From contig JANBTT010000048.1 of assembly GCA_027578915.1 (NCBI GenBank), positions 52,425 through 116,424 of the forward strand: a stretch of DNA of 64,000 nucleotides, read 5' to 3'. A program made the position numbers and the translations under genes. The DNA is from Coemansia sp. RSA 1200. Its lineage: Eukaryota > Kickxellomycota > Kickxellomycetes > Kickxellales > Kickxellaceae. A model generated the notes under the pieces. The model did not search any database. It had not been told where the DNA came from and saw only the letters and a list, made by a program, of their open reading frames with translations. This document shows, in pieces, positions 38,122 to 49,069 of this stretch. Every line of letters starts with the position of its first letter. The first letter of the stretch is position 1.

Positions 38122-41100
38122 CTAATCAGACGAATATGCTGAAGCAGACGGATCGTGTATCGACAAATCCGCTCCAGGAACTGCACTTGACAATGGAGTT
38201 GAAGAAACAGCATTTGCCACAGACGGCCCAAATACAGCCTTTTCTGCAGAGATTGAGACATTTCCCGAAGAAGAGACGCCTTTGTTGACGTTGCTCAACA
38301 AGGCAAGGTTCTTGTAGGCAAACTCATCAAAAACACGCTCCGTCTCGTCATCCCGGGCTTTGCTGATGGCATCATCTGAATCGTCGTCCAAGTCATTGCT
38401 TGCTGGAGATTCGGCCCCACTGACTTTGTGCGGCAGTGCGGAGGCCAGGCCATCTGGTGTGCCGTGCTGGTGGCGCTCATCCGTGGAGCTGGATCGCACA
38501 AGAGGCAGTCCCAGCTCAGACTCTGACATGCGGTCCGTTGCGCCATGGCTTGGACGACGGGATCTTGAAGCGGAGCAATCGGCTTTGGCTCCAGAAAACT
38601 CTATGCATGCAGACGCGCATCGAGAATGCGACTTGGCCGATATGCCGCCCAGAACATCGGCCGCTCCATCAGAAAACTGGCTTGGAGAGCGGCTAGCCAC
38701 GCGTTTTGCATGCGTCATTGGGATAGGAGGCAGCATGGCACCAGGTGTTTTCCCCGTTGTTTTTCTTGAAATCGCAATAGGCCTGGCTTCCGTCGTGTTC
38801 GTCTGTGCCGACAGGATCTCAAGCTCGGAATTACTTTCCGATCTTGTACTGCTCCTCTCGTCGTCTTTGTCGCTGTTCGCGTTGTCCTTATACTCGGAAG
38901 CAGAAGAGCTGGACGACTCGTTATATCCATCGCGTGCTGGCGTTTCAGCAGCATGCTGGCTATCTGGACCATCTTCGTGCGTGAGACTTTCCTTGAACGA
39001 ATAACCATCGCTGCTTGTTCCCGACGAGGCAAATGTCGATTGACGCACTCGCCCCACATTCGAGGATTCATGGTGGGGGTCCTCTGGAAGCGGCTCGTGG
39101 TCAGGACGGGGTTCGGCTTCAACCAACATCTCCGCAAACAGCCGCTTGAGCTGTCCAACGTCAGAACGACTGCCGCCAGAATTTGCGCCCATTGAAATCG
39201 AGCCAGACAGTCGCCGCTCTCTTCTTGAGCCTCTTTTCGATCCCTTCTGAGACCCCCTTCGGGATCCCTGTGACAATTCCTTGTTCTGCACCTGCGATTC
39301 ATCAGCACCGACCTGGAAGCTATCCTTGATCGGTGTCTGCAGATTACTCAACAACGGCTGCCTCGGAAGCGGCAACGGCGGTTCTGGAGCCTCTGCCTGC
39401 AAGAATGTGGCATTCGATAGCCTCTGGACCTCCTTTCGCTGACACGAATCAAAGTAGCTGGTGTCGACTTCATCGTCAGGCTGCGGAATAAACGGCGGCT
39501 CCCTCTGCCGGATGTTCTTCAAATCCCAACCGTCAAACAGTCTGACCAATTGAATGTCCTTCCAGTGAGCACGCTCGGCGGGGTCAGGACGCAGTAGAGC
39601 ATTTATAAGCTCAGCAGCCTCTTCGCCGACAAACCCTTCCTCTTCTGGCCAATCTAACGCGTGGTTAAGGATATTACGGAAGATCGCCTCAGGAGATTCG
39701 TCAGTAAATGGCGGATAGCCGCACAGGAACTCAAACAGACACACCCCAAGAGCCCACCAATCCACGGCAAGTCCATTTCCAGCCCCCAGTAAAAGCTCTG
39801 GCGCCAGATAATCGGGCGTCCCAAGAAACCGCTGTGAGCTTTTGCGCGCATGTCCACGCTTGGATGCAGGGACAGCCTTGTTTGCAGGCTGGCTCTGTGC
39901 CATAGAAACAGCCGATTGTGTTCGAAGCCCCTTCAGCGCAAATGTATTGTCCCAATAGCCATCCGCTTTTTCAGGGAGCCGACCCATCATGTCCGAGTCT
40001 GCTGGAAGTGGAGTAGTATCGGACGATGGTGAGTCGAGGTTTGCATTGCTATCGGAGCCGTCATGGTGCGCTTTGTTATCCCTGCCGCCACGAACCGCAA
40101 CCTGGCTTAACCCAAAGTCAGTCAGCTTGATATGGCCATCACTGGTCACAATGACATTGTCGGGCTTGATATCGCGATGAACAATGGAGTTTCTGTGAAG
40201 ATAGTCTATAGCACACGCAATCTCGGCAAAATAGAACTTTGCCACGTCCTCCTCCATAACGCCGCACACACGCAGCATGCCAGCAAGATCACCGCCCAGA
40301 AGATACTCCATAACTAAGAACAGATGCTTTGACGAATGGAACGCATAGTACAGCTGCACAACCCAGTCGGTAGAGAGCAATGACAACGCACGGCGCTCGG
40401 CCAGGGCTTGCGTAACCATGTTCTTGTTGATCATGTCTTTCTTGCGCATGACCTTGATGGCAAAGAGGTCCTTTGTCGCCTTCTTGCGCGCCAGATAAAC
40501 CCGGCCGAACGCTCCGCGAGAAATAGGCTTTACAAAGTCAAAGTCGTCAATCGACGGCATGCGCTGGGCCTTTGCTGCTACAGATTCAGACGTCCCGCGA
40601 GCGCCTGTGGAAAGCTGACTGTTGTTTCTCTGTCTGGTTACTGGAGATGACAGAGGCGCCTCTGTTGGTCTGCCGCTTCCGCTGGAAGATGCTGCAGATA
40701 TCGCCAAAGGTGTGACGGGAACGGCGGAGCGGTCGCCAGAACGATTCGAAGCGGTGTTGTTGCTACTGCTGCTGTTACTGGCGTTGCTTTGCGCAGAGGT
40801 TGGCGTTGACGGCTGCCCACCCCCTAGGTTTTGCGAGAGCCGCCGCAAAATGCTGTTGCTTTTGGCCATTGTTGGCAGCGTGCCGGTTGTCAGGGGAGAA
40901 GGCGTGTTTTTTCGACGAAGAACTGTTCCGCCATGGAACGCTTCCCTGTTGCGCCCAAACCCACCGCTGTTGTGCCGGAACAAGGCCGCAAACAGCGAGA
41001 CCAGCTTTCGAGATCCAGAGTTGCTGCCCGAGCTGCTCTCGTGGGAGTCAGAGTCTGCAAGGTCTTGACCACCACGTGTAGAGCGGCTTGTGCTGCGGCG

Positions 41101-44100
41101 GCTAAGATGGTGAGAGCTCCTCGACTTTTTCCGAGTCAGCACGCTGTGTCGAGTCTTACCAATCCCCAGGCTTGGCGGTGTGCTGGCATCTGGCATTGAG
41201 GCGCCCGATTCTGATTGCAACTGCGCAAGATCCATGCTGGTCCGCTCTGACGCAACTGGACTGTGTTGGTTGTGGCGTGCAAGTTGGGACCACGTAGGAA
41301 GGCCGACAAACTCAGCGCTGTGGTCAACAAGCGCCTCCGAAACTTCTGCCTCGCGTATCAATGCCTCCTGCTGCTCAAGTCGACTAAACTCCATGTCAAA
41401 CTCTTCAATAATCGTCCGCTTCTCTGAAATCCGTGCAAGCAGCTGACGTGCCAGCCATACTGTCTCGACGTCTGCTTTGGGTAAGCGATTCGAGGACTGT
41501 CTTGCAAAGCCAGTCTTGGTGTTACCTGTGACTCTAGCGCCCTTGGAGCCGTTCGAAACAGAGTCAGCTGCGGCTGTGCCAGTGATATCCTCAAGCTTCT
41601 CAATGTACTTTGTGAATTTTGCCTTTGCAACGATCAGATCTTGCTGGTTGTCGCCCTCTGGCCATGCAATAGCCCGCTCTGCAATGCGCATAACACGCCC
41701 GGACTCGCGTATTGCGCCCTTGTCCCACTGACGCACCTTGCGCAAATCTGAATTACGTCGAGCAAGCGGATCGCGTAAGCGCTTGATTCGGCTGTTTACC
41801 TCGTCTAGCTTCATTGCGCGGGTCTGTTCAAGGATGCAAACATCAGAGTGCGCGTTGAGCTCGGAGCGGAAGAAACTACGGTCGCAGATACGACAGACGA
41901 CAAGCTCGTCTTCAGGCTCCTCGTTGCCAACCTCGCTTTGAACAGCCTGGGGAAGAATTCCTGTTGCTTCAGTGGACAGAGTCCCGCTATGGCCCAGCTC
42001 CAAGACTGATTCACTCTCGCTATACTGCTGGTTGTCCCTGCGTACCGAGTTTTCAGCAAGCGACTCACGTTGTGACTCTGACTTTGGCGAGGCTTTCTCA
42101 GGAGACAGGACTTCCGGACTCTTGGCAAGCCCCTTGTGAAACTCTCCGCTTTCCTTACCAGGAGCTTCGGCAACCAGGGGTAACAAAGCGCGTGTGGCTG
42201 GCATAGATCCTGCAAGAGAGCTCGTTTTACACTGCGACTCGACAGAAACAATGTTGCTGCTACGCTGGGGCTCCGGAACCGACATCATCAAGGCTGACGA
42301 GGACTGAGTTACGTTTTCTGACTGCGACTCCAGGTCTGTTGTAGCAAGAGGCGAGAGCTGCGATGACTCATCGGCTGGCGATGTCGGAGCGCTGTCGCTA
42401 AGATCCATCTCTTCTGCCAGCAAACGTGCAAGCTTTTCCTGCCGCAACGCCGATTCGGATACTCTTCTGAATGAATTCTGGTTGCCACCAAAAAAGTACA
42501 TTGTCGCTGGCCGAGGAGTGCGTCTGACGTCGCCTAGTGCCGGGGGATCGTCACTGCTTCTGAGCACAGAACCATCGTCTTGCTGTGCGTCCATGCTAGG
42601 CTGGTGCTGCTGCTGCTGCTGTGGCCTACTGACCAGCCTCTGGCTACGGCTGACAAATTGGTGAAACAGTTGGTAGGGCTGAAGAGATGCGCGAGCCGAT
42701 CTCTTGTGCAGCAAAGACGAGCTTTCACCAGCAACGTCCGAAGAAATGCTCAATCTACTTGCATGACGACTAAGAAGAGGCCGCTCGTTGGCATCGTCCA
42801 GCGAAGGACGGGCAGACATCTCGTTCTCCGAATCCTGAATGTCCATGCTCATCCTGCTCGACTGCGGCGTGGTAGATGGCTGGGGAAAGTAGAAGCGCTG
42901 GCGCTGGTGTAGCCCCATGCCTGGTTGCAATAGGCCAGGTGCATTGGTGCCCGCAGCGCCGGAACGACCAACAGACCCGCTTGCGCTATTTGTGCCGCTA
43001 TGCGCTGGCGCCAAGAGCGATAGCAACGAGGTGGTAGAGCTATGCGCGGTTCCAGGAAGCAAACGGGGGCTTGACACATACGACGCACTTTCCGGCTGTC
43101 GTGTACGACTGCCTGACATGGCTCCGGATATGTATGCGTCAGATCCGCCAATAGCGTAAGTGCTCTGATGCTTAGGATACTGAGGCGTTGAAACTGGTGG
43201 CCCCTCGGGAGAAGTCCCCATGTTTCTACTATAATCGGCGAGACTCGCGCTTGATGCGCGGCCAGCGGCAATGGACAGGGGCTCCTGCTGAGATCTGGCG
43301 TATCCGCTTGGAGAGACGGCGGCTCCCTCGGATGCAGCAGTGCTTCCAAACGTGTTTTCCGTAAGATCCTTCACCGTGGACACTCTACTAGGATGGCGAG
43401 AGCCACTGCTGCTGTGGTGCGACGAGAGAGCCGAGGTGAGCGGAGGCAACATGCTGACTGACCCTCGCCCCAAAGACAGATCTGGGACAAGCTGGGGGCT
43501 TGGGTATTGGCTGAGTGCAGGAGATGCTTCGCCTGAAATGCCGCTTCTTGCGCCAGAAAACAAGTTTATCGGCATGGCAAGCTGGCTGACAGTTTGCGAC
43601 ACTGCCGAAAACTGGTAAAGAACATCGAGAATAAGCGTCCCAACACTGGCATCGGCCGGGAACCGTGTGCGCTGTTCTGTCAAAAGCCCGTACAGCTGCT
43701 CAGTGATGCCGCGAGTGACCGAATCGTTGCTTAGGTCGGAAACGGACGAACTTCTTATCAGGCTTGTCAGATCAATCACCCTGCGGCGGAACTCGTTCCT
43801 GTCGCCGTCAATGTGCTTGATGTCAGACGACGATCTGTGGTGCCCGCGCTTGACCTTGAGAATGATCGCATCTTCGTCGCCAACGCTTGGCTTGGAATCG
43901 GTCTCCTGTGTACACAAGATCATGCCGCTGTCGGTCTCTTTCCACTGGCGCATCATCTTGTCTATTTCCGTGTCTGCACGCGACTTTGATACGACAAGAA
44001 CCTGCCATAGCGCATCCTTGCGAGCAAGACTGACGCTGGAGGGTTCAAGAAGCTCGCTGATGCCGCTTGCGATGCTGTGGCCCGACGCACTGCGTTGGAC

Positions 44101-46785
44101 CGTTGATGTGTTTAGTCGCAGTTGCTGGCTGCCGTAGCTGCCATGGTGCTGGTGGTGTGAGGTGTGGCTGCTCACAGAGCCGCTGTGCATATGGTGGTGC
44201 GCAGAGGGAGAGGAAGTCGACGTCGGGGTAAAAGTGCCGAAATTGCTAGTTGTGGTTCCGTCTGCGTTGCGGTCGGGGCTGGAGCGAGCCATAGCCGGAT
44301 GTATCTGCCATGCGTGGGGTGTCATTGAGTTGGAATCGTCTCCATGGCTACTTGACACAGGAGACATTGTGTAGGCAGACATCGACGAAGGCGGTCTGCT
44401 AAGCAGCATGGCAGACGATGTGCTGTTGTTTCTGCTGACGGGACTGCTTTGTGGCACCATAAAAGAAGTGCTGGCAATTGCGCTGCTAGGGCATTGACCG
44501 CCGGCGCTGCTGCCGCTGGCAGGGCTATCCCCAGGATCAAGTGGCTGGTACGACGCCGAACACGCACGGCTGCGGGTCCACGCCTTGTTTCTATCGGCTA
44601 CATGGTCGATGGTTAGCTGCTCTGGAGCGGAGCCGGCGCTGCCGTACGACCGCGAGTAGCGCTGTCCTACCTTCGCAGAATCATCTGCTGCCTGAGAAGC
44701 CGTGCTTTTCCCTTTCAGCCTAATTGCATTTGTCGTTGCTGTTCTAGCCAGGTGAGCAGGCTGCGACCCACCGCGTGGACGAACTATGCTCTGTGCAGAA
44801 TGGGCAGACGGTGTGGGCAAAGCGTGTTGCTGGATGTTCATTGGAGCACTGGGTATGTTCAATGTGCTTGTCACGGCAGACGGTGAATCATATTCGCTTG
44901 CATCGTCCAAGTTGCTGTAAAGGGGCGTGGATCCATCTTGCGAAAGCCGCCAGTCCATAATCTGCTGGTCAAAAAGCGAACGAGTCGTGGACAATGCGCC
45001 AGGCATCGGCAGAGCAGCGCTACGCGTGTCCCTGTCACTATTCGAGCTGTGGGAAACTGCTGATGACGCTGTTGTTGCTGTTGCTGCGGGAAGATCCTGC
45101 TGTGCGTGTGGCTTGCCGTCGTCTTCAATCCCGCACTCTCTGTCTGCATTCGCGGTGGCTGGCGTCCACGGCTGCAACGATACATCAGCCACTGAGGCTG
45201 AGCTGTTTGTGGACGGTCCCAAACTCTTCTGGCGAAAAAGCCCAGGGCTAATACGCGGCCGCGCATTCAGAGATGACAGAAGGCTGGACGGAAAATCTGT
45301 GCCAATATCCTGAGGTTTCCGGGTCATGCTTCCTGTGCGATGCAGCGACGAAGATGACACAGCCGTAGGCATAGGTGGTGGTGAAAACGAGCTTGCAGGG
45401 CCTGGCTCGCTTTGAACCCCAGAATCGGCTTTACGAGACCAGCCAAACGACGCAAGCCCCGGTCCTCGCCGCTGTACTGTTGGTGTTTGCGCTTCGTTGG
45501 CCAACTGCGCCTGCTGCTTTCCAGGCCTCTTCTCGGGTGGGCTAGGCGTGCCAATCGCCTGTATGGCCGCGCTATCGCCATATCTATCACTGTAATGTGG
45601 GCTCGCACGACGCCAGAGTCTCGGGATAGGCTGTTCGGCAAAGGCATCGCTTGTTTGCTCTACTTGCTTTTGGCTTTGTCCACTGTTGCTGTCGGCGCTG
45701 ATGTTGTGCGACGACGAGCGTATTAACTTTGGCGACACCAGGCTTGCACCATGAGGCTGTCTTTGGTTTGCGGCGGCAGCCGCTGACAATGTTGAGGCGC
45801 TTGGGTACAACATGTGCTGTTTGGCACCAGTCGAATTAGATTCTTTTCTTGTGTTTTCGTACACATCGTCTGTGCCCAAGCTGTCGCAGCTAGACACGGT
45901 GTTGAGTGCATGGAACGATTTTCGCGACAGCGGACTTGTTACAAGCGGCGAGTTGGCTGCCTTGGCTCGCGTTCGAGCTGATCGCTGAGACTCGGCGTCA
46001 TCGTCTGTGTCCAGCACATCTACGTTAGGCAGTTCAAGTCTGTCGCGAATAGCCAAGGGAGCAAGCTCTGTTAACGCGCGGCTCCTTCGAGAAGATATAG
46101 GCTTCTCTGGAAGCGGCGGCAGATCATAAGCATTTGTAGACGGCCGATCTAACGCAGAACCCGAAGAAGCGCCTATTGTATATGAAGACGGACTGCCATG
46201 CATCCATGACAGACCCGAGCCATGGTTGACCTTGCGCGTCTCCGAAACCGGCGTAGTTGCAACCGTATGTGTATTAGGTATTGTTTGTGGTGACGCATTG
46301 ACTGATGGACTCGGTGGACCACTAGTAAGCAGACTGTCCTGCGACATATTCACAGGGCGCGAAAACAGTTTGTTGACCTTGCCCTGCAGCGCAGCACTCG
46401 AAAGCCGCCTAAGCCGTCGTACAAGCCCTATTCCTGTAGACTTTTGGGATGCTGGTTTGGAGTCGTTTGATATGGAGCCTGAAATCGACTTTGCCGAGTA
46501 TGTGGACCCGTTCTCAGGCGTATGGACACTCGGTGGTCGCAGACCAAGTCCGCTGTTTCCTGGACGCTGGGCTGCCGGAGTCACAAGCGAGCTAGTCTCT
46601 AATGTGCTTGCTGGTCCGTAGTGAGATCCAGAATGGCCACCATGGCTGTCTCGAAAGCTGTTGCTGCTGCTGCTGCCGCTCTTGTTTATATTGACGGTAT
46701 GAGTGGACTCCCATCCATCCAAGCCGTTGTTGCTTCGCGCATCCCGCCGAGGTTTGTTGTTTATCGAATTGTTGGGTGCAGACAT
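38122..46785 (-). CDS. RIM15: Very large Rim15/Cek1/Greatwall-type serine/threonine kinase
   Basis: A 2,887-residue AGC-family kinase. By homology it integrates TORC1 and PKA signals and, through endosulfine-type proteins, inhibits PP2A to allow quiescence. The first about 1,600 residues are Ser/Pro-rich and mostly disordered, apart from a folded-looking block (ARKDALWQVLVVSKSRADTEID onward, about 930-1050). A C2HC-type finger (CRICDRSFFRSELNAHSDVC) lies near 1626-1646. The kinase domain starts near 2080: GAFGRVY glycine loop, AIKVMRKK, HRDIKPDN, DFG near 2221, then GTPDYLAPE near 2318 after a roughly 95-residue activation-segment insertion typical of Greatwall-type kinases. The tail ends with a hydrophobic motif (FDEFAYKNLALL near 2819). 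No receiver domain is visible after it. ATG 46785 is chosen over an upstream TTG. Confidence 0.9.
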   Translation of the reverse strand: MSAPNNSINNKPRRDARSNNGLDGWESTHTVNINKSGSSSSNSFRDSHGGHSGSHYGPASTLETSSLVTPAAQRPGNSGLGLRPPSVHTPENGSTYSAKSISGSISNDSKPASQKSTGIGLVRRLRRLSSAALQGKVNKLFSRPVNMSQDSLLTSGPPSPSVNASPQTIPNTHTVATTPVSETRKVNHGSGLSWMHGSPSSYTIGASSGSALDRPSTNAYDLPPLPEKPISSRRSRALTELAPLAIRDRLELPNVDVLDTDDDAESQRSARTRAKAANSPLVTSPLSRKSFHALNTVSSCDSLGTDDVYENTRKESNSTGAKQHMLYPSASTLSAAAAANQRQPHGASLVSPKLIRSSSHNISADSNSGQSQKQVEQTSDAFAEQPIPRLWRRASPHYSDRYGDSAAIQAIGTPSPPEKRPGKQQAQLANEAQTPTVQRRGPGLASFGWSRKADSGVQSEPGPASSFSPPPMPTAVSSSSLHRTGSMTRKPQDIGTDFPSSLLSSLNARPRISPGLFRQKSLGPSTNSSASVADVSLQPWTPATANADRECGIEDDGKPHAQQDLPAATATTASSAVSHSSNSDRDTRSAALPMPGALSTTRSLFDQQIMDWRLSQDGSTPLYSNLDDASEYDSPSAVTSTLNIPSAPMNIQQHALPTPSAHSAQSIVRPRGGSQPAHLARTATTNAIRLKGKSTASQAADDSAKVGQRYSRSYGSAGSAPEQLTIDHVADRNKAWTRSRACSASYQPLDPGDSPASGSSAGGQCPSSAIASTSFMVPQSSPVSRNNSTSSAMLLSRPPSSMSAYTMSPVSSSHGDDSNSMTPHAWQIHPAMARSSPDRNADGTTTSNFGTFTPTSTSSPSAHHHMHSGSVSSHTSHHQHHGSYGSQQLRLNTSTVQRSASGHSIASGISELLEPSSVSLARKDALWQVLVVSKSRADTEIDKMMRQWKETDSGMILCTQETDSKPSVGDEDAIILKVKRGHHRSSSDIKHIDGDRNEFRRRVIDLTSLIRSSSVSDLSNDSVTRGITEQLYGLLTEQRTRFPADASVGTLILDVLYQFSAVSQTVSQLAMPINLFSGARSGISGEASPALSQYPSPQLVPDLSLGRGSVSMLPPLTSALSSHHSSSGSRHPSRVSTVKDLTENTFGSTAASEGAAVSPSGYARSQQEPLSIAAGRASSASLADYSRNMGTSPEGPPVSTPQYPKHQSTYAIGGSDAYISGAMSGSRTRQPESASYVSSPRLLPGTAHSSTTSLLSLLAPAHSGTNSASGSVGRSGAAGTNAPGLLQPGMGLHQRQRFYFPQPSTTPQSSRMSMDIQDSENEMSARPSLDDANERPLLSRHASRLSISSDVAGESSSLLHKRSARASLQPYQLFHQFVSRSQRLVSRPQQQQQHQPSMDAQQDDGSVLRSSDDPPALGDVRRTPRPATMYFFGGNQNSFRRVSESALRQEKLARLLAEEMDLSDSAPTSPADESSQLSPLATTDLESQSENVTQSSSALMMSVPEPQRSSNIVSVESQCKTSSLAGSMPATRALLPLVAEAPGKESGEFHKGLAKSPEVLSPEKASPKSESQRESLAENSVRRDNQQYSESESVLELGHSGTLSTEATGILPQAVQSEVGNEEPEDELVVCRICDRSFFRSELNAHSDVCILEQTRAMKLDEVNSRIKRLRDPLARRNSDLRKVRQWDKGAIRESGRVMRIAERAIAWPEGDNQQDLIVAKAKFTKYIEKLEDITGTAAADSVSNGSKGARVTGNTKTGFARQSSNRLPKADVETVWLARQLLARISEKRTIIEEFDMEFSRLEQQEALIREAEVSEALVDHSAEFVGLPTWSQLARHNQHSPVASERTSMDLAQLQSESGASMPDASTPPSLGIGKTRHSVLTRKKSRSSHHLSRRSTSRSTRGGQDLADSDSHESSSGSNSGSRKLVSLFAALFRHNSGGFGRNREAFHGGTVLRRKNTPSPLTTGTLPTMAKSNSILRRLSQNLGGGQPSTPTSAQSNASNSSSSNNTASNRSGDRSAVPVTPLAISAASSSGSGRPTEAPLSSPVTRQRNNSQLSTGARGTSESVAAKAQRMPSIDDFDFVKPISRGAFGRVYLARKKATKDLFAIKVMRKKDMINKNMVTQALAERRALSLLSTDWVVQLYYAFHSSKHLFLVMEYLLGGDLAGMLRVCGVMEEDVAKFYFAEIACAIDYLHRNSIVHRDIKPDNVIVTSDGHIKLTDFGLSQVAVRGGRDNKAHHDGSDSNANLDSPSSDTTPLPADSDMMGRLPEKADGYWDNTFALKGLRTQSAVSMAQSQPANKAVPASKRGHARKSSQRFLGTPDYLAPELLLGAGNGLAVDWWALGVCLFEFLCGYPPFTDESPEAIFRNILNHALDWPEEEGFVGEEAAELINALLRPDPAERAHWKDIQLVRLFDGWDLKNIRQREPPFIPQPDDEVDTSYFDSCQRKEVQRLSNATFLQAEAPEPPLPLPRQPLLSNLQTPIKDSFQVGADESQVQNKELSQGSRRGSQKGSKRGSRRERRLSGSISMGANSGGSRSDVGQLKRLFAEMLVEAEPRPDHEPLPEDPHHESSNVGRVRQSTFASSGTSSDGYSFKESLTHEDGPDSQHAAETPARDGYNESSSSSASEYKDNANSDKDDERSSTRSESNSELEILSAQTNTTEARPIAISRKTTGKTPGAMLPPIPMTHAKRVASRSPSQFSDGAADVLGGISAKSHSRCASACIEFSGAKADCSASRSRRPSHGATDRMSESELGLPLVRSSSTDERHQHGTPDGLASALPHKVSGAESPASNDLDDDSDDAISKARDDETERVFDEFAYKNLALLSNVNKGVSSSGNVSISAEKAVFGPSVANAVSSTPLSSAVPGADLSIHDPSASAYSSD

Positions 46786-49069
46786 TTTCAACAGTACATG
46801 AACCGCCTGTGTCTGCAATAGCTATGTTCAAATATATGTTGGCGAGTGAGTTGATAGGGTTTTGTCGTGTGTGCGGTATAAATGCAAATTAAAGCTGTAG
46901 TGAGCGACAGTTCTAGCGTTGGTTCGTATCTAAACAATAATGGCAAAATATATCATGACAAATGTGGCTTTTAGTTGAGTAACAAGATGTTGATTATTTC
47001 ATGATATGTAAGGAAATATGGCACTTTTGAAGCAGATATCTAGTGAATATGAATGAAAAGGGTGTTTATGTGATGACAAAGGCAAAATGTTCATGTCAAA
47101 GTAAAAGAGCATTTGGACACAGAGCAAGTACATTCACAATGCTCTGATAATGCCCACCACCCTTTTCAGGTCTTTGTGATTAGCCAAACTGCCTTTCAAA
47201 GTACGCTGCCATAACAAAACATAATCAACAGACCCAAAGAGCCTGCCAAAGAGACTGACAGAGAAAAATGTCTTTGGCATTGTTTTTTTCTAGCGTGATC
47301 AGAGCATAAACAAGTGTCAATATATAGAAAGGAGCCATGCTTTATACAAAGGCGAAAATGGCTTTCCCCAAAAAAGAGTATCTGCCGCTATTATTCTCTG
47401 ATAGAGAGAGCTGCAGCATCTTGATCTTTTCTTATTCATGGTAAAACTTACCTGCGCCAAAGTGAGTCGAATCAATGCTAACCGATAACCTCCAAGCTAT
47501 TGTGGCTCTGAAGAAAATAATAGAGCTCGAGGGAAGAAAAGGTAAGAAAGGATGGATGACACCGCTGCTGTCGGCAAGCAATCCCTATTCTTGTGACAGC
47601 AGACGCTAACGAGGCGTGCACCACACAGAAAAAAGACAGACCACTATTCCCTTTTTTCGTTTTCCTTCTCCAAATACAAGAATACAAAGAGAAATAAGGA
47701 GAGAAAATAAAATGAAGCTTGACAATATTGGGGCTCTGATGATACTCTCTCCACAAAATGGTGATGTGATATGGACAACAGTACTACTAGCTACTCTTGG
47801 TCTTTCTGGCGCTATACCGCGTGCAAAGCCCTAGACCTTTGTATATGGTATTGCGAGCCAATCCTCTCAGAATAGTGCCGATTATGGGTGTAGGAAGAAG
47901 CGGGTTCTCGGAGAAGAGCTGCATAAAAGGCGTTGCTACTGTGTACTGATCGGAGAATACGCGTAGCCTTCCAGAACTTTTGTTCAAAAAGAGATACCCA
48001 GAGATATAAGCTTCAGTGGGATATTATGATGCGATCTTCCAGAGCAGATAGTATAACAAACACGGCCTGTAAGAAGTGTGTGGAATAAAAAGCACAAGGT
48101 GCGCGGAATAGGAATTCCCAAAAAAACACAAAACAGAAATTCTGAAAACAAAAAATGCAACTTTGAAAAATAAGAGAGAAAAAAAGGCATACGCAGGATT
48201 CGTTGAATATTTGGGGGGTTGTTGGGCTTGCCAGGCTTAAAGCATGCACAAAAGCCCCTCAAATTACTGTTTTCAATTCTACCCAGTCCAAATTCCTGGC
48301 TGCGTGCCAAAAAGGGGGAGAGGAGGGACTAAAAGTAAGTCAGCAAAAAATTCAAAGCAATGAGAAATGTTGTTGTCCATCATGAAATCTTCCAGCGTGC
48401 AGAGCGCCAGCGCCAGTTCTGATTGGCTGTCTGAATGTGCCCTGTGCAGCCTCCGCGTGTGGGTGCTGTTTTTTGGTTTGCCAAAATTTCCCCCTTGCAT
48501 CCAAGCGATATAAGCCGTCGCCCGCACTTCTAGCTCAGGTCTGGATCACGCGGGCCGTCAATGTGCAATGGGGGTTTTGGCAAGGCTCTCTGGAAGCAGA
48601 TTCGGACCATTGCTGATCTAGGCAGAAGAAAAAGCGAAGCCTAGTCAGCATGTTTGCCCTACCGTTTGTGCTGATCCAAAGATGTAAAATGCCGCAACCT
48701 GTGCCCGTCAGTGATGCTATGCACTGCGAATTTGGAAAACACCACTTCTTTTATTCCCACACCAGCCACCCACGGATTTTTGCGACGCATCCTGTTGTCT
48801 AGAACAGTGGTTGTCGCTGTTTGGATCAGGTTGAAAATGATTTTAATTGGCACGTGATTGATTGACACAAACCCATTAACTTGGTCCGGGTAACTTTGTC
48901 TAATTCACCGCAAATGTAGTTTTTCGTCATCCGTGGCTGTGCATCTCAAGATGTTCTGTGTGTGTATATTTTCCTTTTTGCGTTCTTGATCTTTCCATCT
49001 TTTACATTTTGAAGCGTCTCTCTACTGCACTTTGTGGTAGTAGCTGCTGCCTTTAGACTACCTAATGCA
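46786..49069. other. 2.3-kb divergent intergenic region between RIM15 and MMM1
   Basis: Long A/T-rich region with only short, unconvincing open frames. It probably holds both promoters and a long RIM15 5' leader. I see no tRNA, snRNA or coding exon. Confidence 0.45.
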
